Origin: Lachnospiraceae bacterium GAM79
GTDB lineage: Bacteria; Bacillota; Clostridia; Lachnospirales; Lachnospiraceae
Reading direction: 5' to 3'
Assembly (NCBI GenBank): GCA_003584705.1
Contig: AP018536.1
Span: forward strand, 124,001 to 188,000
Length of the DNA stretch: 64,000 nt
Below the pieces are notes generated by a model, which searched no databases, was not told where the DNA came from, and saw only the letters and a list, made by a program, of their open reading frames with translations. The translations under genes and the position numbers were made by a program. Below are positions 43,342 to 51,467 of this stretch, piece after piece; the stretch's first letter is position 1; every line of letters starts with the position of its first letter.

Positions 43342-45846
43342 ATGAACGAAAGGAAAATAAAATTGAAAACCGGTGAAATCTGGCAGGAGAGACTGGTGGC
43401 AGGCAATGGACACAGCGGAGTGATCTGTTCCTGTGATCCCTATGAAGAGGTACTGACCTATCAGAATATAGAACTGCTGATGCCGACAGAAGAACCCAGA
43501 ATGACTCCGCCGGAAGTGGGAAGTGAGCTGCAGGAGGCCAGACAGGCAGTGCTGCATATGGATGCTACCTGGAATGTACACGGCAGAAAAAGAACTTACC
43601 TGTATGCCTACCATCCGGGGATGCAGCTTCGGATCACGACACCACAGCAGGAGCTCGAAGCATACAGCCGCCGGATGGTAGGAGAGACCGGGGAGGTCAT
43701 TATGGACTATCGGGATAAGACCGGGGACTTCAGTCGGCATACATTTGTCTCCAGAGAGGACTGCGTTGTGACACAGTATCTGGCAGGCGGAAAGGAGACA
43801 CTTCCCGAACTGATACTTTCCATAGATCCGCCGGAGACGCTGCCAAAATTCGGAGTAAAAAAGTGGGGAACCGGACCGGAAGTAAATATGAAATATGAAC
43901 TGGTCTATGACAAGGCGGGCACTTATCTCGGACAGGCAGCGCATTATCCGGTATTTGTGGAAAGCGAGCTGCAGGATAAGGGGTATGTGACCATGGTACG
44001 GATTCTACATACAGGAGGAAGCAGAAATGTGGAACAGACGGAAGGCAGCAAAGAAATCCACATCCGGGGAGCAAAGGCAGTCTGGATCCTGGCGAAGACG
44101 GCTGCCCAGGTTGAAATGGGAGAAATGGAAGATTTTCCGGGGGTGAAAGCACAGGAAACCATCGATGCGGTGTTGGCAGACCTGAAGAGCGCAGTGGCGA
44201 AATACCGTACAAAAGAAGGCAGCTGGAATTATGAGAGAGTGCTGGCACTGCAGAAGGAACAGCAGAGGGAGACCTATGGTACAGTAAGTTTTCATCTGGG
44301 AGAACAGACAGCGGATTCCGGAGAGGAAGGCGTAGAAAAGGAGACCAATACGGAACTGTTACAGCGGCAGAAAAATACGCCGCAGATGTTGCAGAAACTG
44401 ATGGAACGGATCTACCAGACAGGCAGATATGTGCAGGCTGCCTGCGCCGGATATTCTGCACCGAGGCTGTGCGGACTGTGGACAGGGGAATGGAATCCCG
44501 GCTGGAGCGGAGCCTATACGATGGATGCCAATGTGAATATTCAGGTCTCTGGTATGAATACCGGGCACATGGAAAAAGCGGCCTGGGGATATATGTATTT
44601 TATCCTCCGCCAGATCGGGGACTGGAAGGAGAATGCAAAAGCTGTTTACGGCATGTGGGATGCCCTGCTGGCACCGGTGAATACCGACGGTAATCGGGCA
44701 ATTATGGTAGAGTATGATATTGACTATCCTTTCCAGTACTGGAATGCCGGGGCTTCCTGGCTGATGGTGCCGATCTTTGAGTACTGGCAGTGCTTTGGTA
44801 ACCGGCAGATCCCACTGCCAGAGGATCTGGCCAAAGTCTGCGGAAAACAAAGCCTGGATCTGGAACAGGAGATTCTGCGCCCCCTGCTGTGGAAGACGTT
44901 TCATTTCTGGGAGCAGTTGTGTACCCCGGAATATTATACCGACAGAGAGGGACAGCCTCATTATAAGAAAGGAAAGACAGCTCTGGAGGAGGGAGAAAAA
45001 TACCTGATTATTCCCTCTTATTCTCCGGAGAATCATCCAAACGGCTATTCCAGTACGATCACTGCCAATGCAGCCATGGACATTGCGGCGGCGTCAGATG
45101 TATTACGCATGATCCGGGAACTGGAAGAGAGGATCTGCGATGAACGGTCGGGAGAGTGGCTGACAGCCAGCAGGGAGCTTGCCGCAAAGCTGCCCGAATA
45201 CCAGATGGATGAGACCGGTGGATTAAAGGAATGGTCACTGCCACAGATGCATGACAATCATGAGCACCGCCACATCAGCCATCTCTATTGCGCATGGCCC
45301 GGAGTAGAGACACAGCATAATGTGGGACTTGCGGAAAGCTGCAGGCAGGCCATCAGGAACCGGAATGTCGGGAATGCCGGAAAAGATGATACTGCCTCTC
45401 ATGGTTGGATCCACAAGGGACTGGTGGCTGCCAGACTGAAGGATGGCAGAAGCCTGGGAGAAATCTTGCGCCTGCTGGTGCAAAGTGATATTTTTTACAG
45501 CAGCCTGCTGACGGATCATAATACGGATCGCTGCAGAGGGGTCTATTGCACGGATACGATTCTGGGATTGCAAGGAATCATACATGAAGCACTGGTGTAT
45601 TCCGAACGGGGAGAGATCGAATTCCTGCCGGCACTTCCGGAGGAGTGGAAGCAGGGCAGTGTGGATGGTCTGATGGCCAGAACAAGAATCTGCATCCGGA
45701 AGCTGGCATGGAATCTGGAGAAGAAGATACTGGAAGCAGAACTGGAATCTTATGAGGATCAGGAGGTCAGAATTTCCTGCCCGGTGTTGCAATACGATGC
45801 ATGTTATTATCTAAAACAGGGAGAACTGCGCAGGATCAGGATTTAA
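43342..45846 (+). CDS. Divergent GH95-like glycosidase
   Basis: 834-residue protein related to alpha-L-fucosidases of family GH95. It has an N-terminal beta-sandwich-like part (MVAGNGHSGV-like start ERLVAGNGHSGVICS) and an (alpha/alpha)6 barrel. The general acid region is SPENHPNGYSSTI, with Asn residues in YTMDANVNIQVSGMN matching those near the nucleophilic water, but the TEMNYW and DGNFG signatures of typical members are replaced. There is no signal peptide, so it is probably cytoplasmic. GAGGAG precedes the start. The changed active-site surroundings suggest a different linkage or L-galactose-type sugar. Its end overlaps the convergent AraC gene by four bases. Confidence 0.72.
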   Translation: MNERKIKLKTGEIWQERLVAGNGHSGVICSCDPYEEVLTYQNIELLMPTEEPRMTPPEVGSELQEARQAVLHMDATWNVHGRKRTYLYAYHPGMQLRITTPQQELEAYSRRMVGETGEVIMDYRDKTGDFSRHTFVSREDCVVTQYLAGGKETLPELILSIDPPETLPKFGVKKWGTGPEVNMKYELVYDKAGTYLGQAAHYPVFVESELQDKGYVTMVRILHTGGSRNVEQTEGSKEIHIRGAKAVWILAKTAAQVEMGEMEDFPGVKAQETIDAVLADLKSAVAKYRTKEGSWNYERVLALQKEQQRETYGTVSFHLGEQTADSGEEGVEKETNTELLQRQKNTPQMLQKLMERIYQTGRYVQAACAGYSAPRLCGLWTGEWNPGWSGAYTMDANVNIQVSGMNTGHMEKAAWGYMYFILRQIGDWKENAKAVYGMWDALLAPVNTDGNRAIMVEYDIDYPFQYWNAGASWLMVPIFEYWQCFGNRQIPLPEDLAKVCGKQSLDLEQEILRPLLWKTFHFWEQLCTPEYYTDREGQPHYKKGKTALEEGEKYLIIPSYSPENHPNGYSSTITANAAMDIAAASDVLRMIRELEERICDERSGEWLTASRELAAKLPEYQMDETGGLKEWSLPQMHDNHEHRHISHLYCAWPGVETQHNVGLAESCRQAIRNRNVGNAGKDDTASHGWIHKGLVAARLKDGRSLGEILRLLVQSDIFYSSLLTDHNTDRCRGVYCTDTILGLQGIIHEALVYSERGEIEFLPALPEEWKQGSVDGLMARTRICIRKLAWNLEKKILEAELESYEDQEVRISCPVLQYDACYYLKQGELRRIRI

Positions 45847-46724
45847 TCCATCGGATCCTGGAGCTGCCTGCGGTATTTATTGGCAGTGATGCCGTAATGC
45901 TGTCGAAACGCCTGGGTGAAATGTTGGGATGTGGAGTAATTCAGTTTCTCCGCAATCTGCGTGATGCTCAGGCGTTTGTCTGTCAGATAGATTTTTGCCG
46001 CAGACATTCGGGCTTCTTGTTTTTTCTGCTGAAAGGTCTTGCCGTAATATTTTTTCAGGAACCGTTCCGTCTGGCGGACACTTAACCCAAGAGTTTTTGC
46101 CAGGTTTTCCAGAGTGATGGTCTCGTAATGATAGAGAAAGGCCCGTTCGATGATCAGGGTCTTACCGTCAATGAGATTGGAGGGAGCAAAGTGCTGTTTA
46201 GAGAAACGGTTTCCCTCGTAATTGCGGACAACTTTTACAAGACACTGTTGTAACAGAGCCTCTACCTGAATCATGTAACCGGTATATTTATATTTTAATT
46301 CATAGAAGAGCTGCTCCATCAGTACACCAAGATTCTGGGTATCCGGACCAATCCAGAATCTTTTTTTCAGAAATTTGTCCGCAGTGCTGCCGGAAAAAAC
46401 GAGAAGAGCATCTTCTTCCTGCAACTGAAAATAGATAGAATATTCTGTCATGGGATCCATAGGGCTTGGAATCTGCTCGTGCTCTACATGGGGGCCTGTC
46501 ATATATAGTGTGCCAGGCGTAAGCTCATAAGAACTGCCATCAATGACTGCCTGTCCGAGCCCATTAGGGATGTAGTGCAGTTCATAGCTGTTGTTACCGT
46601 GGCTGTGGCGTGGCAGTGGCTTGAAAAAGTGTTCGAAAGCAATATTCAGAATTAGAAAAGTTGTGTTGTCGATAGTGGTTTTCACATCGAGACCATAGAT
46701 GGTATTGTTCGTTGTCTGATTCAT
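45843..46724 (-). CDS. AraC family regulator with cupin sensor (fucose locus, right)
   Basis: 293 residues. The cupin sensor is in the first 110 residues (PRHSHGNNSYELHYIPNG, LTPGTLYMTGPHVEHEQI). The C-terminal AraC domain includes ITLENLAKTLGLSVRQTERFLKK and ITQIAEKLNYSTSQHFTQAF. It is divergent from the dehydrogenase-GH95 operon at 48774, with an IS110 element inserted between, exactly mirroring the arrangement at 29398-32260. Confidence 0.87.
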   Translation of the reverse strand: MNQTTNNTIYGLDVKTTIDNTTFLILNIAFEHFFKPLPRHSHGNNSYELHYIPNGLGQAVIDGSSYELTPGTLYMTGPHVEHEQIPSPMDPMTEYSIYFQLQEEDALLVFSGSTADKFLKKRFWIGPDTQNLGVLMEQLFYELKYKYTGYMIQVEALLQQCLVKVVRNYEGNRFSKQHFAPSNLIDGKTLIIERAFLYHYETITLENLAKTLGLSVRQTERFLKKYYGKTFQQKKQEARMSAAKIYLTDKRLSITQIAEKLNYSTSQHFTQAFRQHYGITANKYRRQLQDPMD

Positions 46725-47096
46725 GGAGCCTCCTGCTGTCCGGATTTACCGTGACCTATCCGATGATATTAAGTGTAGCAACGGTAAAGAAAAAAGTCAA
46801 TTAAAAAAGTGCGATAACACGACAAAAATACACGATGTATGTCGCGAATATGTCTATTAATAGTATATTTGTGGGATTAGAATGGATGTATCACAGCAAC
46901 CCACACAGGGAGAAAATATGACAGAAGAACATATAACATTTTATTTTTAGACCAGCTAGTTATAGTCAAGCCCTAAATGATAAAAAATAGAACTTTTTCT
47001 ATTGATTATTGAAACCTAAAAATGAGTAACTTTAATAAACGTAAATCCTTTGGATTTTCGCTTTGTTGATGGTTATATACAGCACAGGATGAATGT
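46725..47096. other. AraC upstream region and right end of IS110 copy B
   Basis: No convincing gene. CGACA (about 46820-46824) and TGTCG (about 46840-46844) frame a possible operator. AAAGTGCGATAACACGA at about 46805 nearly repeats 9908-9924. A ten-codon frame (ATG 46918, GGGAGA before it, ending TAG) may be the cut start of a former gene or leader peptide. AAATCC/GGATTT (about 47042-47056) is a small hairpin near the IS right end. Confidence 0.4.
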
Positions 47097-48389
47097 TTAT
47101 GCAGCCTGTAAAGCAGGACGTTGATACTGCCTGCAGTGTTCTTCGGGAGACCGTAATTCGAATTCTTTCTCATCACGAAGAACAGCAAAGATGATGTTGC
47201 ACACTTTGTGCATTACTGCACCAAGAGCTACCATCTTTGGTTTTTGCCCGGATTTCTTCTCATAGTATTCACGAAGATATGGGTTAATGCCTTCTCCATT
47301 GCGTTTAGTGCGTATGGATGCCAGTGCTACTGCGAAGACAGCGCGGCGGGCGATTCTGGAGCCTCGTTTGGTCATATGCATTTCAGTGCCAACGAACTTA
47401 CCAGACTGATTTACTTCCGGATCAAGTCCGAAGTAAGCGAATAACTGTTTTGGATTGCGGAATGCTGAAAAATCACCGATTTCGCACATGATGGTCACAG
47501 CAGTAAGAAATCCAACCCCTTTAATGGTATCAAGCCATTTAATCTGCTGGATAAACTTTTCGGATTTATTGAACGTTACCAGCTGATGGATCCGCTGCAA
47601 AATAGAATCCAAGGCAGAGTCAAGCTTCTCGATAAGGTCAAGAGTCAGAGAGATGTTGAAATAGATACTATCAATCTGGCATCCGAAAGTTTTTGCGGCT
47701 GTTGCGGCGGCACAGAGCTTTTCATAGCGCTCGGCAGCTTTTGAAAGTCCTTTTCTTGAGGCTTTTGATATTTTTTCAATCATGGTCTTTTTATGACCAC
47801 GGAGTATTTTATCCGGAGTACCATACTGACGGAGAATCATGGTAGATGTTTTGCCAGTGACATCACAAAAGATGTCCAGATACTGTGGAAAAACGGTATG
47901 CAGATCGCCCTTAAGTTTGTTGATGTGAGCAGACCGTTCATCGGTCAGATCATAATACTTGCGTGTAAGGGATCGAATCTCAAGGACCAGCTTTGCTGGG
48001 AATTGAGATACAGGGATATCACCGGATAATCCCAGCTTTGCAATACCAATGGAATCAACTTTATCATTTTTTACTTTTCTGATACTTGTATTATTCGCAG
48101 AATGTGTAATAATAGGATTGATTATGGAGACGTGAAAACCACAATCAACAAGGTAGCAGAAGAGCGGGAAGTGATAGATCCCAGTGGATTCCAGAAAGGT
48201 GCGACTTTCTAAGGAATGTAGCTCTTCTGCTTTTTTTATGGCAGAAACGGCCTTTTCCAGAGAATCCGGTTTATTGTGTGTAATTTTAAAAGGTTTTTGG
48301 ATTACAGAGCCGTCAGGTGCAACGATGGTCATGAAACTAAAGGCAGAACCGACATCGATACCGACGGAAATATAGTTTTTGTTGTACAT
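47097..48389 (-). CDS. IS110-family transposase (recombinase), copy B
   Basis: 430 residues, intact. N-terminal DEDD domain: SVGIDVGSAFSFMTIV and FLESTGIYHFPLFCYL. C-terminal Tnp_20 domain: IKGVGFLTAVTIMCEIGDF and PKQLFAYFGLDPEVNQSGKF. AAGGAG before ATG 48389 supports the start. It has the same orientation relative to its neighbours as copy A: its bridge-RNA end faces the rightward sugar operon and its 3' end faces the AraC gene. Confidence 0.92.
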   Translation of the reverse strand: MYNKNYISVGIDVGSAFSFMTIVAPDGSVIQKPFKITHNKPDSLEKAVSAIKKAEELHSLESRTFLESTGIYHFPLFCYLVDCGFHVSIINPIITHSANNTSIRKVKNDKVDSIGIAKLGLSGDIPVSQFPAKLVLEIRSLTRKYYDLTDERSAHINKLKGDLHTVFPQYLDIFCDVTGKTSTMILRQYGTPDKILRGHKKTMIEKISKASRKGLSKAAERYEKLCAAATAAKTFGCQIDSIYFNISLTLDLIEKLDSALDSILQRIHQLVTFNKSEKFIQQIKWLDTIKGVGFLTAVTIMCEIGDFSAFRNPKQLFAYFGLDPEVNQSGKFVGTEMHMTKRGSRIARRAVFAVALASIRTKRNGEGINPYLREYYEKKSGQKPKMVALGAVMHKVCNIIFAVLRDEKEFELRSPEEHCRQYQRPALQAA

Positions 48390-48430
48390 TGTAAGCTCCT
48401 TCCGATAGGGTTCCATAAAAACAATGAATA

Positions 48431-48600
48431 CACTACCTGGCACGTGATACGGGTATAGCTTAATTGCTCCCAACCAGCCTAAAACATAAATTTTCATTGA
48501 TGGAATGACTGTCTAAAGTTACGGGTATTGCTGGACATAAGCCAGCTCCCTAGGAGGCGAACGTCCTTTTCCCTATTCAATGGAATATAATACCTTATGT
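48431..48600 (-). ncRNA. Candidate IS110 bridge RNA, copy B
   Basis: Aligns over about 165 bases with 31941-32106. The stem GCTGG (48530-48534) with CCAGC (48542-48546) occupies the position of the unrelated stem GTCAC/GTGAC in copy A, a compensatory change in all five pairs. Constant segments CTCCCAACCAGC and AATATAATACCTTATGT bracket two variable loops. Ends estimated from the alignment. Confidence 0.65.
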
Positions 48601-48773
48601 AACAGACGAAGTCTAGGAGTGAATAATTATACTAAAAACATGTAACTTATACACGTATCTTTGGTTGGAATGAAATCAGAGGAGAATCCTCCTACCAACC
48701 TTGATATAGATTAAATAATGATGTAGAAGACTGCTATTGGTCTATGACTACATCATACCAAGGAGGTTAACAG

Positions 48774-49847
48774 ATGGACAGACAGGAAATGAAACAGAAA
48801 AAGATGATGGGAGCAATTCTTCCGGGCAACAGCACAGTAGAACTTAGAGAATTCGAAATGCCGAAGCCGGGACATGGACAGGTTGTGGTCAAGGCAATGG
48901 CTACAACTATCTGCGGCAGTGATATCCGCTGCATCTACAGAGAACATGTGGGAAAAGGTCCGGAAGGCTATATTCCCGGAACTGTGGCAGGTCATGAACC
49001 TTGTGGTCTGATCGTAGAGGAAGGCGAAGGTTTGAAGAGATTCAAGAAGGGCGACCGTGTTATTATTTATCACATTTCCGGATGTGGTGTATGTAACGAT
49101 TGCAGAAGAGGCTACTATATTTCCTGCAAGAGTAAATTCCGTCAGGCATACGGATGGCAGAGAAACGGTGGCATGGCACAGTATATTCTGGCAGATGAGA
49201 AGGATCTGATCGCATTGCCAGATGAGCTGACCTACAAGGATGGAGCACAGGTGGCCTGTGGTTTCGGTACCGTATATGAGGCTATCGAAAAGGTAGGTGT
49301 CAGCGGCAATGATGCAGTATTGGTAACCGGTCTGGGACCTGTCGGTCTGGCAACACTGATGTTGGCAAAAGCACTGGGAGCCAATATGCTCATCGGCGTG
49401 GAGACGAATCCGTACCGTATTGAACTGGCGAAGAAGATGGGACTGGCTGATTATGTATTTGCACCGGATGAGGCTTATGATCAGATCATGAAAGTAACAA
49501 ACGGCAATGGTGTGGAGAGAGCGTTCGATGCCAGCGCCAGTGATCCAGGAAGACAGCTGGCAATCCGTGCTACCAGAGAATGGGGCAGGATCGCATTCGT
49601 GGGAGAGGGAGGCACCTGTACTTTTAACCCCAGTCCGGACATTATTCATGGTCAGAAGACAATCTACGGCAGCTGGGTAACCTCGCTGTGGAGAATGGAA
49701 GAACTGGTAGAAAGACTGGTGCGTTGGGGAATTCATCCGGAAGATCTGATCACGGACGAATTCCCTCTGGAGCAGGCAGGGGAAGCTTACAGACTGATGG
49801 CAAGTGGAAACTGTGGCAAGGTGGCAGTGGTATTTCCCGAAGACTAA
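48774..49847 (+). CDS. Zinc-dependent medium-chain alcohol dehydrogenase
   Basis: 357 residues, threonine/sorbitol dehydrogenase branch. Catalytic zinc ligands Cys47 and His74-Glu75 (TICGSD, AGHEPCG); structural zinc Cys104, Cys107, Cys110 and Cys118 (CGVCNDCRRGYYISC). VTGLGPVGLATLMLAKALG binds NAD(P). AAGGAGG precedes the ATG. First gene of the right-hand fucose operon, 18 bp before the aldo/keto reductase. Candidate role: L-fucose or lactaldehyde oxidation-reduction; not proven. Confidence 0.87.
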   Translation: MDRQEMKQKKMMGAILPGNSTVELREFEMPKPGHGQVVVKAMATTICGSDIRCIYREHVGKGPEGYIPGTVAGHEPCGLIVEEGEGLKRFKKGDRVIIYHISGCGVCNDCRRGYYISCKSKFRQAYGWQRNGGMAQYILADEKDLIALPDELTYKDGAQVACGFGTVYEAIEKVGVSGNDAVLVTGLGPVGLATLMLAKALGANMLIGVETNPYRIELAKKMGLADYVFAPDEAYDQIMKVTNGNGVERAFDASASDPGRQLAIRATREWGRIAFVGEGGTCTFNPSPDIIHGQKTIYGSWVTSLWRMEELVERLVRWGIHPEDLITDEFPLEQAGEAYRLMASGNCGKVAVVFPED

Positions 49848-49865
49848 GGGAAGAAAGGTTATCAT

Positions 49866-50873
49866 ATGGCAGAAATCATAGAACAGAGCCGGATCCCAAA
49901 GCGGACTCTGGTGGACGGATTTAAGGTACCGGCAATCGGACTCGGAACCTTCGGATCCGATAAATATAACAGCGATCAGATTGCAGAAGCTGTATATGGC
50001 GGCATCCGGGCAGGATATCGTATGATCGACTGTGCTTCCGTATACCAGAATGAGAATCGTATCGGAGAGAGCATTGAGCGTGTCCTGAAAGAAGGAATCG
50101 TGGATCGATCGGATTTGTTTATCACCTCTAAAGTATGGAATGATATGCACAATAGAGTGAAGGAGTCCTGTGAGAAGAGCCTGAAGGATCTGCGGGTATC
50201 TTATCTGGATCTGTATCTGGTGCACTGGCCTTTTCCCAATTATCATGCTCCCAGCTGTGACGGAGATTCCCGTAATCCGGATTCCAGACCGTTTTCTGTG
50301 ACGGAATTTCTGAATACCTGGAGACAGTGTGAGGCACTGGTGGAAGAAGGCAGGGTAAAATACATTGGTATGTCTAATATGACAGTACCGAAACTTCGGG
50401 CAGTATTGCCGTTGTGCAGGATTCAGCCGATGTTCTTAGAGATGGAATTGCATCCCGGATTTCAGCAGCCGCAATTGTATGACTATGCACTGTCACAGGG
50501 GATTCAACCCATCGGTTATTGTCCCATCGGATCGCCCTCCAGACCGGAGAGAGACCGGACGGCAGAGGATATTTCAGATACCCGGATGCCGGAGATTATG
50601 GAGATTGCAGAGCATCGTCACGTACATCCTGCTATGATCTGCCTAAAGTGGGCGGTACAGAGAGGACAGATTCCGATTCCTTTTTCAGTAAAGGAATATC
50701 AATATGTGGATAATCTGAAATGCATCACAGAAGATCCCTTGACAGTGGAAGAGATGGAGATGATCCGGAAAGCAGACAAGAATTGCCGCCTGATCAAAGG
50801 TCAGGTATTTCTGTGGCCCGGAGCAACCGACTGGCAGGATCTATGGGATGTGGACGGAGAAATCACGTCATGA
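49866..50873 (+). CDS. Aldo/keto reductase
   Basis: 335 residues, TIM-barrel NADPH enzyme. Catalytic tetrad: Asp in YRMIDCASVYQNE (also the Tyr), Lys in FITSKVWNDM and His in YLVHWPFPNY. Cofactor segment PIPFSVKEYQYVDNL replaces the usual IPxS. GAAAGG precedes the start. It follows the alcohol dehydrogenase and precedes fucU, so a reductase for L-lactaldehyde or for a sugar aldehyde is a reasonable inference. Confidence 0.88.
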   Translation: MAEIIEQSRIPKRTLVDGFKVPAIGLGTFGSDKYNSDQIAEAVYGGIRAGYRMIDCASVYQNENRIGESIERVLKEGIVDRSDLFITSKVWNDMHNRVKESCEKSLKDLRVSYLDLYLVHWPFPNYHAPSCDGDSRNPDSRPFSVTEFLNTWRQCEALVEEGRVKYIGMSNMTVPKLRAVLPLCRIQPMFLEMELHPGFQQPQLYDYALSQGIQPIGYCPIGSPSRPERDRTAEDISDTRMPEIMEIAEHRHVHPAMICLKWAVQRGQIPIPFSVKEYQYVDNLKCITEDPLTVEEMEMIRKADKNCRLIKGQVFLWPGATDWQDLWDVDGEITS

Positions 50874-50886
50874 AAGGGGTAAGCGC

Positions 50887-51327
50887 ATGTTAAAAGGAAT
50901 TCCGAAGATATTATCTCCCGAGTTATTAAAGGTACTTTGTGAAATGGGACACAGTGACAGACTGGTTATCGCAGACGGTAATTTTCCGGCTGAGTCCATG
51001 GGGAAGGATGCAATCGTGATTCGGATGGACGGACATGGCACGACTGAGATTCTGGATGCCATTTTGCAGGTGTTTCCATTGGATAGTTATGTGGAGCATC
51101 CGTTGAATCTGATGGAGGTGATGCCTGGGGATCCGGTGGAGACGCCGATCTGGGAGAATTATGAAAAAGTCATCGCAAAACACGATTCCCGAGGTGGCAG
51201 TGCCATTGGACAGATCGAGCGCTTTGCCTTCTATGAGGAGGCAAAAAAGGTCTATGCCATTATTGCAACCGGAGAGAGTGCACTATATGCCAATATTATG
51301 TTACAAAAAGGTGTGGTAACAGAATAA
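50887..51327 (+). CDS. fucU: L-fucose mutarotase, RbsD/FucU family
   Basis: 146 residues. LSPELLKVLCEMGHSDRLVIADGNFP contains the catalytic His and Asp region, and YANIMLQKGV is the C-terminal signature of FucU rather than RbsD. It interconverts alpha and beta L-fucose, feeding FucI. AAGGGG precedes ATG 50887; the start is 13 bp after the reductase stop. Confidence 0.9.
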   Translation: MLKGIPKILSPELLKVLCEMGHSDRLVIADGNFPAESMGKDAIVIRMDGHGTTEILDAILQVFPLDSYVEHPLNLMEVMPGDPVETPIWENYEKVIAKHDSRGGSAIGQIERFAFYEEAKKVYAIIATGESALYANIMLQKGVVTE

Positions 51328-51346
51328 GGCAGCTGATAAGAACAGG

Positions 51347-51381
51347 AGCAAAAGCATCGGCGATAAGCGGATGCTTTTGCT
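51347..51381 (+). terminator. Hairpin after fucU
   Basis: AGCAAAAGCATC (51347-51358) pairs over 12 bases with GATGCTTTTGCT (51370-51381). No long T run follows, so termination may be partial, and the GH95 gene at 51468 could still be read through. 51382-51467 holds no gene. Confidence 0.55.
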
Positions 51382-51467
51382 GTTAAGAAAAACATGTTAG
51401 AATACAGTCAGGATCAGGGAAATGTGTGCAAAAAAATATATAATAACAGGAAAAAAGGAGAAATGGC

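Larger units (their letters stand above)
46980..48756 (-). mobile_element. IS110-family element, copy B
   Basis: Transposase gene plus about 370 bp of structured left end, ending near TGACTACATCAT (48745-48756), which differs at one base from the tip of copy A. The right boundary is approximate. A strong hairpin, ATGATGTAG (48718-48726) with CTACATCAT (48748-48756), lies at the left tip, about 6 bp before the next gene's ribosome site. Confidence 0.68.

Noticed and set aside
48753..50246. 497-codon open frame on the minus strand
   Set aside because: It is antisense to the clearly coding dehydrogenase and aldo/keto reductase genes, has a Cys/His/Ser-rich composition typical of antisense shadows, and has no ribosome site.
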